The position numbers and the translations under genes were made by a program. Under the pieces are notes generated by a model that had not been told where the DNA came from, searched no databases, and saw nothing but the letters and a program-made list of their open reading frames with translations. Below are positions 7,608 to 12,466 of a stretch of 12,466 bases of DNA, piece after piece. The DNA is taken from the NCBI GenBank assembly GCA_021604925.1, contig BQJX01000026.1, positions 1 through 12,466 on the forward strand. Reading direction: 5' to 3'. The stretch comes from Gemmatimonadota bacterium. GTDB lineage: Bacteria > ARS69. Numbering within the stretch: the first letter of the stretch is position 1; each line of letters starts with the position of its first letter.

Positions 7608-7637
7608 GGAATACCATGTTCCCGTGCGGGTAGGCAA
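7608..7637 (-). promoter_or_regulatory. Putative promoter of the TonB operon
   Basis: Read on the minus strand, TTGCCT (7637-7632) and TATTCC (7613-7608) are 18 bp apart, and the -10 is preceded by TGG, an extended -10. The predicted start would leave a leader of about 37 nt before the DUF3450 ATG. The match is only partial, so this is a candidate. The sequence GGGAATACCATGTTCCC (7607-7623), with 5-bp inverted arms, overlaps the -10 and could be an operator. No Fur box was seen. Confidence 0.3.
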
Positions 7638-7796
7638 GGACGGCCCTCGGCGCACTCCCGCCCGGAGGAGGGCGAACGTGGACCGTGTCCGCTTCCCCGG
7701 ACCGGTCGGAAATTCGGCATTACCCCGCCGATCGAGGCAGAGTAGGGTTTCACCCGGGCAGGTTCTCGGGCCGTGGGTGGGACGAAGGAGTTGGAG

Positions 7797-8300
7797 ATGC
7801 TGATGGGTACTCGCGGGATCGTCGGGGCGGCCGTCATCGGCCTGGCCCTGTGCCCCACCTTCGCCCTGGCGGATTCCGGAGCCGACGTCGGTTTCCGCGG
7901 CTGGGGCCCCCGGGTCGGGCTGTCGCTCGACCCCGATCAGGTCCACTTCGGGGCGCACTTCGACTACGGATTCCTGGCGCCCCAGGTTCGGTTCCAGCCG
8001 AACGTGGAACTTGGTCTTGGACAGCACGTCCGTCTCTTCGCGCTGAACGCCGAGGCGGCCTATCGGTTCACCGAGCGGTGGGACGTTTGGAGCCCCTATC
8101 TGGGCGGGGGCCTGGGCGCGAACATCAGGATGTACGAAGACGGCCCCTACCCCAACGACAGGACCGAGCTGGGTTTGAACCTTCTCGGCGGCATCGAGAA
8201 GGGACTCTCCGACGGCGATCGATTCTTCATCGAGGTGAAGTTCAGCCTGAACGACGTGCCGGACCTCAAGGCCACCGTCGGCTGGACCTTCTACAACTAG
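7797..8300 (+). CDS. Small outer-membrane beta-barrel-like protein
   Basis: 167 residues. A signal peptide is visible (hydrophobic 8-23, cleavage near ALA-DSG at 25). The mature part of about 142 residues is built of alternating strands: VRFQPNVELGLG, VRLFALNAEAAYRF, WSPYLGGGLGANI, LGLNLLGGIEKGL and FFIEVKFSL. It ends TVGWTFYN, with aromatic residues near the C-terminus as in outer-membrane barrels, though the last residue is Asn, not Phe. Size fits an eight-stranded barrel of the OmpA/OmpW type; the exact family is not recognised. ATG 7797 is chosen because AAGGAG lies 6 nt before it; ATG 7803 is a possible alternative. The gene is divergent from the TonB operon across 232 bp, so shared control or a partner role is possible but unproven. 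Confidence 0.7.
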   Translation: MLMGTRGIVGAAVIGLALCPTFALADSGADVGFRGWGPRVGLSLDPDQVHFGAHFDYGFLAPQVRFQPNVELGLGQHVRLFALNAEAAYRFTERWDVWSPYLGGGLGANIRMYEDGPYPNDRTELGLNLLGGIEKGLSDGDRFFIEVKFSLNDVPDLKATVGWTFYN

Positions 8301-8350
8301 ATCCATGCCGTGATCACCCACGTCCCCGCGCGGACGCGCCGGAGATCTCG

Positions 8351-9091
8351 TCAGGCAGGGGTTGCCGGGGTTGCGTGCGCTCCCCGTCGAAACAACAACG
8401 CCGATCCGACCCACAGCGCAACGAAGAACCCATTCAGGATCCACGTGAAACCCAACCCGGCGATCATCGCGATAGCACCGACCAGCATCTGGGCGAAGGC
8501 CGTGGCGAACAGGGCGCGGGCCATGCCACGGGGCCGCAACCGCGCGAGGATGGCGCCGACGAGCCCGACGGCGAGCACCCCGCCGTACATCAGGTTCGCG
8601 GGATTGTCCTCGCTCCCGATGAGTCCCACCGCGAGATTCATCCAGATCAGGACCAGCGCCGTGGCCACGGCAACGCCGATGGCGGCCCGGTACGCGGCGG
8701 TGCCGCCCTTCCTGGCAATCCACTCATACGTGAGTCCCGCGCCGAAGAGAAGGACACCGGCGACCGCGAAATCCGCCCGCTCCCAGACCACTTCGTCGGT
8801 GAACTGCATCGCCAACAGGGGCACCAGCAACAGGAACAGCGTCACGAGCGCGATGCGCAGGATGGGTTCGCGTTGCACTAGGTTCTCCCGGAGTAGGGCG
8901 GTAGACGTTTCGACGAACATCCAGAGAGCGGCACCGAACAGTCGCCTGTCCGCCCCTGCGTGCTCCCGGAGACGGTCGACGAAAGTCTGCTCCATCGACT
9001 CGCCGAAGCGCTCCCAGTACGGCCTGGGGTAGAGGCGAAGCAGCCTCGCGTACCAGCGCCGGTAGCGCCGTATCCCTCGTTCACGTGCCAC
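8351..9091 (-). CDS. Six-TM membrane protein with ADOP-permease-like N-terminus, PadR partner
   Basis: 246 residues. Residues about 8-40 (RRYRRWYARLLRLYPRPYW, then ERFGESMEQTFVDRLRE) resemble the cytoplasmic N-terminus of ADOP-type ABC permeases regulated by PadR genes. From about 65 there are six hydrophobic helices, with the conserved-looking loop LIGSEDNPANLMYGGVLAVG. The MacB periplasmic and FtsX domains of a real ADOP permease are missing, so this is not a transporter permease as such. Its function is unknown. The GTG at 9091 is inferred: it keeps the LYPR motif and overlaps the padR end by 11 nt, with only weak GGGGA upstream. Co-transcription with padR is very likely. The protein faces the OMP gene convergently with a 50-bp gap. 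Confidence 0.72.
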   Translation of the reverse strand: MARERGIRRYRRWYARLLRLYPRPYWERFGESMEQTFVDRLREHAGADRRLFGAALWMFVETSTALLRENLVQREPILRIALVTLFLLLVPLLAMQFTDEVVWERADFAVAGVLLFGAGLTYEWIARKGGTAAYRAAIGVAVATALVLIWMNLAVGLIGSEDNPANLMYGGVLAVGLVGAILARLRPRGMARALFATAFAQMLVGAIAMIAGLGFTWILNGFFVALWVGSALLFRRGAHATPATPA

Positions 9092-9443
9092 AGGCAAGAG
9101 TCCCCGGCGAGAGCCGCTTCTGCTTGGCGACGGCAACGACCTCTCGGTATCGCTGCAACTCCAGCGCGAGCGCCTTCTTGCCCAGGCCGGTAATCGTGTA
9201 GTACACGCGGCGCTCGTCATCCATTTCGGGATCCATCTTCTTGTCGCTCTCGCGGATCAGTCCCGCCTCGAGCATCCGGCCGAGCGATCCGTAGAGTGTT
9301 CCCGGCCCCATGTTCACCTTCCCCTGCGAATCGGCTTCCACCTGCTTCATGATTCCGTAGCCGTGCCGCTCCTTCGTGGAGAGCGTGAGGAGAATGTGGA
9401 GCACCGCCGGCGTGAGGGGCGGGTTCGCCTTCTTGTTTGCCAT
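9081..9443 (-). CDS. PadR family transcriptional regulator
   Basis: 120 residues with a PadR winged helix-turn-helix. Recognisable pieces are LTPAVLHILLTLSTKERHGYGIMKQVE (about 10-36), GPGTLYGSLGRMLEAGLI (about 47-64, recognition region and wing) and DDERRVYYTITGLGKKAL (about 75-92), followed by the C-terminal dimerisation helix. It is probably a repressor of its own operon, which includes the downstream six-TM protein. ATG 9443 is the natural start: the protein begins MANKK directly before the domain, though no Shine-Dalgarno precedes it. A promoter and symmetrical repeats lie just upstream. The gene is divergent from the kinase at 9608. Confidence 0.9.
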   Translation of the reverse strand: MANKKANPPLTPAVLHILLTLSTKERHGYGIMKQVEADSQGKVNMGPGTLYGSLGRMLEAGLIRESDKKMDPEMDDERRVYYTITGLGKKALALELQRYREVVAVAKQKRLSPGTLACGT

Positions 9444-9449
9444 GGATCG

Positions 9450-9478
9450 ACAATATATCCGTAGCGGATAGATGTCAA
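9450..9478 (-). promoter_or_regulatory. padR promoter, probably leaderless
   Basis: On the minus strand the -35 is a perfect TTGACA (9478-9473). The -10 is either TATTGT (9455-9450, 17-bp spacer) or TATATT (9457-9452, 15-bp spacer). Either places the start point at about 9443-9445, at or within two bases of the padR ATG. That and the absence of a Shine-Dalgarno point to leaderless mRNA. Confidence 0.65.
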
Positions 9479-9487
9479 GCGGATAGA
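9456..9487. promoter_or_regulatory. Candidate PadR operator: palindrome plus repeated 10-mer
   Basis: TATCCG-TAG-CGGATA (9456-9470) is a 15-bp palindrome with 6-bp arms lying between the -35 and -10 of the padR promoter. The 10-mer AGCGGATAGA occurs at 9463-9472 and again at 9478-9487, 15 bp apart, flanking the -35. A repressor bound here would block padR transcription. Assignment to PadR is inferred from position. Confidence 0.55.
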
Positions 9488-9607
9488 GTGCGTTGCAAAA
9501 TCGGACTCCGGAAGCACCCGGACGGGTAGTGCGGTCGCCCGGAAGCCGGTACAGTCCCCTGCTGTCGGTCCGATTCCGGATCATCTCCAGCGAGGAAGGG
9601 CTCCCCC

Positions 9608-12310
9608 ATGATCGGAAAGACCGTCGCCCACTACAGGATCACCGAGAAGATCGGCGCCGGCGGCATGGGAGAGGTCTTCCGGGCCGTGGACACCAAGCTC
9701 GGCCGCGACGTTGCGCTAAAGATGCTGCCGGCGGCCTTCGCGCAGGATGCCGAGCGGATGGCGCGCTTCCAGCGCGAGGCGCAGGTTCTCGCGTCCCTGA
9801 ACCATCCGAACATCGGCGCCATCTACGGCCTGGAGGAGGATCACGGCTCGCGCTTCCTGGTCCTGGAACTCATCGAGGGACCCACGCTGTTCGACCGGCT
9901 CCAGGCCGGACGCATTCCCCAGGAGGAGGCGTTCGGGATCGCGCGGCAGATGGCGGAGGCCGTGGAGTTCGCGCACGAGAACGGAGTGGTGCACCGGGAT
10001 CTCAAGCCGGCCAACGTGAAGGTGATGGCGGACGGGCGCGTGAAGGTGCTGGACTTCGGCCTGGCCAAGGCGATGGAGGATCCGGCGCTGGCCGCGGGAT
10101 CCGGCACCGGCGACCCGGCACAGTCCCCCACGATCGCGCCCACGCTGCAGTCGCCCATCACCGGGGCGCTCACCGGAGCGAATGTCATCCTCGGTACGGC
10201 GGCCTACATGAGCCCCGAGCAGGCGCGGGGCAAGCCGTTGGACCGGCGGACGGACATCTTCTCCTTCGGATGTGTGTTCTACGAAATGCTCACGAGTCGT
10301 CGGCCGTTCGGCGGCGAGACCGTCTCCGACATCATCGCCCGCATCCTGGAGCGTGAGCCCGACTGGTCGGCGCTTCCCGGCTCCACACCCGACCGGGTCC
10401 GCCGCATCGTTCAGCGATGTCTGGAAAAGGATCCCCGCAAGCGGCAGCGCGACATGGGCGACGTGCGGGTCGCGCTGGAAGAGATCGAGGACACCCGGGT
10501 CTCGTCCGCGCGCGTGGCTCGGGAACCGGAAGAGGATCGGGTCGCTGCTCGGCCCTCGCGGCGTTCCGTCGCCCTGCCCTGGGGCGTGGCGGCGCTGGCC
10601 GGGCTGGTGGCCGCGGCGAGCTTCTTCCTTCCCGGCCTTCGGAGCGCGGCACCGGCACCCGACCGGGTGCGGTTCCACGTGACCCCGCCGCCCGGAGCCG
10701 CGATGTGGCGCATCGCCCACCAAATCATTCTCTCTCCCGACGGCACCGCTCTTCTGTGGCGCGGCCGTGATCCCGACGGCAACGGCCGGCTTTGGATCCG
10801 GGAGCTGGACTCCCTGGAATCCCGCCCGCTTGGGCCGGAGCGGTTGGACGGCAGTTTCTGGTCCCCGGACGGAGAATCGATCGGCTTCATCACCGATGGC
10901 AAGCTGCGGACGATGCCGATCCGCGGTGGAGATCCGCGGGTCATTTGCGACGCCGTCGCCTCCCGCGGCGCCTCCTGGGGATCCGAGTACATCGTGTTCG
11001 CCAGGGGGCAGGGTCCCATCTTCAAGGTGCCCATCAACGGGGGCACTCCCGAGGCCGTCACCACCCTGGACGAAAGCAAGAGCGAGACCGCCCACCGGTT
11101 TCCCCACTTCCTCCCGGACGGGGAGACCTTCCTTTTCGTGGCCCTTCCAGGAAAACACCGGGTCCTCACGGTCTACGCCGGACACGTGGACGGCCGCGCT
11201 CCGGTCTTCGTCACGAATTCGCTGACGTCACCCGTCTACACGCATCCGGGATATCTGGTTTTCCAGCGGGGCCGGCGTCTCGTGGCCCAGGCGTTCGACC
11301 CCAAAGCGCTGACCGTATCGGGAGACCTGCTGGACCTGGGAGCGGCTCCCCCGCAGGACGACGCCGCTGGGGCTCCCACCGCCTCGGCCTCCCGGAACGG
11401 ACACCTGGCTTACCTGACGCCCGGGGACACAAACCGGCGGCTCGTCTGGTTGGACGAGAACACCGGAGGAGAACTGGAAACCCTCGCGGTGGAGCCGGAG
11501 ACCTACCACGGCCTCACTCTCTCGCCGGACGGTCGCCATATCGCGATGGTCAAGTTCGTCTCCCCCGAGGAGTCCGACATCTGGGTTCTGGAACTGGAGC
11601 GCATGATCGTGACGCGCTTCACCAAGGGGCCGGGGAACCACCACTCCGTCGAATGGTCTCCGGACGGGGCCTGGATTGGATACTCCACCGACGCCGACGG
11701 ACCCTGGAACATCTATCGGAAGCCGTTTCCCGGCAGCGGTCCGCCGGAGCCGGTAGTGACCGGGCCGGCCCCGTTCAAGAACCTGATGGGCTGGTCTCCC
11801 GATGGCAAGTGGGTGCTCTACGGCGCGCTCGGGGAGGGAACCAACATGGATCTCTGGATCGCGTCCGCGGACGGTTCCGGAGAACCCCACCCCTACCTGG
11901 CGGAGACCTGGCAGGAAGACGAGGGGACCATTTCTCCCGACGGTCACTGGGTTGCCTACCAGTCGTGGGAGGGAGAACAGCGCAATGTCTACGTCGACTC
12001 GTTCCCCGTCCCCGGCCCGAACCACCGGGTCTCCATCGATGGCGGGGGCAATCCAATGTGGACGCCGGATGGTTCGGGAATCCGGTTCTACTCGGACGGG
12101 AAGATGCTGGAGGCGTCGGTGCAAACGGGGGACGCGGGGACCACGGTCCGGACGGGCATTCCCCGGGAATTGTTCGCCCTGGAGCCGGGCTTCCACCGCG
12201 GCAAACTGGCGCCGGGCGGGAGGTGGGTGGGCACCAAACCCGCTTCCGAGGTCCGTGAGGCCAGCGCCACCGTGGTCCTGAACTGGTTCCGGGAGATCGA
12301 AGCGCGCTAG
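9608..12310 (+). CDS. Membrane Ser/Thr protein kinase with extracytoplasmic PD40/TolB-like beta-propeller
   Basis: 900 residues. Residues about 9-292 form a complete Hanks-type kinase domain: glycine loop IGAGGMGEV at 15-23, Lys38 in VALKML, HRDLKPAN at 129-136 with catalytic Asp131, DFG at 149-151 and MSPE at 201-204. All key residues are present, so it should be active. The DFG-to-SPE stretch is long and Ser/Thr-rich, offering autophosphorylation sites. After a charged linker, one membrane helix lies at about 322-342. Residues about 350-900 carry repeated PD40/WD40-like signatures, for example LSPDGTALLW, FWSPDGESIGF, LSPDGRHIAM, WSPDGAWIGYS, WSPDGKWVLY, SPDGHWVAYQSW and TPDGSGIRFYS. They should form one or two propellers sensing a ligand or protein. 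The target is unknown. ATG 9608 follows a purine-rich GAGGAAGGG. It is divergent from padR. Confidence 0.92.
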   Translation: MIGKTVAHYRITEKIGAGGMGEVFRAVDTKLGRDVALKMLPAAFAQDAERMARFQREAQVLASLNHPNIGAIYGLEEDHGSRFLVLELIEGPTLFDRLQAGRIPQEEAFGIARQMAEAVEFAHENGVVHRDLKPANVKVMADGRVKVLDFGLAKAMEDPALAAGSGTGDPAQSPTIAPTLQSPITGALTGANVILGTAAYMSPEQARGKPLDRRTDIFSFGCVFYEMLTSRRPFGGETVSDIIARILEREPDWSALPGSTPDRVRRIVQRCLEKDPRKRQRDMGDVRVALEEIEDTRVSSARVAREPEEDRVAARPSRRSVALPWGVAALAGLVAAASFFLPGLRSAAPAPDRVRFHVTPPPGAAMWRIAHQIILSPDGTALLWRGRDPDGNGRLWIRELDSLESRPLGPERLDGSFWSPDGESIGFITDGKLRTMPIRGGDPRVICDAVASRGASWGSEYIVFARGQGPIFKVPINGGTPEAVTTLDESKSETAHRFPHFLPDGETFLFVALPGKHRVLTVYAGHVDGRAPVFVTNSLTSPVYTHPGYLVFQRGRRLVAQAFDPKALTVSGDLLDLGAAPPQDDAAGAPTASASRNGHLAYLTPGDTNRRLVWLDENTGGELETLAVEPETYHGLTLSPDGRHIAMVKFVSPEESDIWVLELERMIVTRFTKGPGNHHSVEWSPDGAWIGYSTDADGPWNIYRKPFPGSGPPEPVVTGPAPFKNLMGWSPDGKWVLYGALGEGTNMDLWIASADGSGEPHPYLAETWQEDEGTISPDGHWVAYQSWEGEQRNVYVDSFPVPGPNHRVSIDGGGNPMWTPDGSGIRFYSDGKMLEASVQTGDAGTTVRTGIPRELFALEPGFHRGKLAPGGRWVGTKPASEVREASATVVLNWFREIEAR

Positions 12311-12320
12311 TCGGCAGGAC

Positions 12321-12338
12321 TCCCGGACGCCGCCGGGA
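12321..12338. terminator. Weak hairpin between convergent genes
   Basis: TCCCGG (12321-12326) pairs with CCGGGA (12333-12338) around a 6-nt loop. It lies between the kinase stop and the stop of the convergent right-edge gene. No T-tract follows on either strand, so it may only help transcription end, or be chance in GC-rich DNA. Confidence 0.25.
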
Positions 12339-12358
12339 CGTCAACGCCCCGGACTCGA

Positions 12359-12466
12359 TCAGCCGATCAGGCCGCGACTCTTCAGCATCTCGAACACTGC
12401 CGCAACACTCTCATCCACCGAGCGCTCCGCGGTGTCCAGCCTCAGGTACTCCTTGGACGGCCGGTC
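12359..12466 (-). CDS. C-terminus of a P-loop kinase, APS-kinase-like (partial)
   Basis: Only the last 35 codons are inside the window; the gene continues past the right edge. The visible residues (SKEYLRLDTAERSVDESVAA, then VFEMLKSRGLIG and a TGA stop) resemble the end of adenylylsulfate-kinase/AAA_33-type small-molecule kinases, where an 'LDT...SVEESV' strand-turn-helix precedes a final 'L...RG.I' helix. No Walker motif is in view, so the substrate cannot be judged. It converges on the kinase gene with 48 bp between stops. Confidence 0.55.
   Translation of the reverse strand, partial: DRPSKEYLRLDTAERSVDESVAAVFEMLKSRGLIG

Noticed and set aside
7565..7796. Fur box upstream of the TonB operon
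   Set aside because: No sequence close to the GATAATGATAATCATTATC pattern is visible on either strand.
8301..8350. Terminator between the convergent barrel-like and six-TM genes
   Set aside because: Only short GC pairings such as GTCC/GGAC are present and there is no T-tract on either side.
7152..8723. Minus-strand frame of 523 codons
   Set aside because: It crosses three better-supported genes (DUF3450, the barrel-like protein and the six-TM protein) and the divergent promoter region, and shows no domain.
8878..9084. 68-codon frame whose GTG overlaps the padR stop as GTGA
   Set aside because: The overlap looks like coupling, but the frame is short and featureless, whereas the GTG at 9091 in another phase opens a conserved-looking membrane protein.
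9501..9576. 7-bp inverted repeat AATCGGA / TCCGATT between padR and the kinase
   Set aside because: The arms are short and about 60 bp apart; such pairs are expected by chance.
9716..11185. Minus-strand frame of 489 codons opposite the kinase
   Set aside because: Antisense shadow of intact kinase and PD40 motifs.
1..12466. CRISPR array, tRNA/rRNA, insertion sequence or phage-defence cassette
   Set aside because: No spaced repeats, RNA gene signatures, transposase or integrase motifs, or known defence domains were seen.

Overview
The window is high-GC bacterial DNA with tightly packed genes. Several traits point to a Gram-negative bacterium of the FCB group or a neighbouring candidate phylum; Eisenbacteria-like lineages are my best guess, by inference only. 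These traits are a secreted enzyme with a C-terminal 'QNFPNPF' sorting/FlgD-Ig-like domain, a TonB/ExbB/ExbD system, a small outer-membrane-barrel-like protein, a PadR regulator paired with a protein carrying an ADOP-permease-like N-terminus, and a Ser/Thr kinase fused to a beta-propeller. No rRNA, tRNA, CRISPR array, IS element or integrase was seen.

Left (1-2523, plus strand): the 3' part of a GH144/glucoamylase-like secreted glycan hydrolase runs in from the left edge. After an 88-bp gap containing a long-looped inverted repeat comes an unrecognised secreted protein with an excellent ribosome-binding site. A strong intrinsic terminator closes this side.

Centre (2560-7564, minus strand, transcribed right to left): a complete six-gene operon encodes a DUF3450 periplasmic coiled-coil protein, a long TtpC-like MotA/TolQ/ExbB protein, a short ExbB, ExbD, TonB and a secreted TPR protein. 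Genes overlap by 1-4 nt or are 13-15 nt apart. This is the gene order of the Vibrio-type TonB2/TtpC energy-transduction system. It should couple the proton gradient to outer-membrane transporters, but no TonB-dependent receptor lies in the window.

Right (7797-12466): a small beta-barrel-like protein is divergent from the TonB operon across 232 bp. A PadR repressor and a six-TM membrane protein follow on the minus strand, overlapping by 11 nt. The padR promoter has a perfect -35 box, a 15-bp palindrome plus a repeated 10-mer, and a predicted start point at or next to the ATG, so the mRNA may be leaderless and autoregulated. Divergent from padR is a 900-residue membrane Ser/Thr kinase with PD40/TolB-like repeats outside. 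The right edge holds the last 35 codons of a minus-strand gene resembling the end of an APS-kinase-type P-loop kinase.

Most of the window is recognisable gene families. The parts most worth a second look are the padR control region, the fused-looking PadR partner, the TtpC-type operon outside its best-known hosts with a TonB anchor lacking histidine, and the C-terminal tail of the secreted protein.
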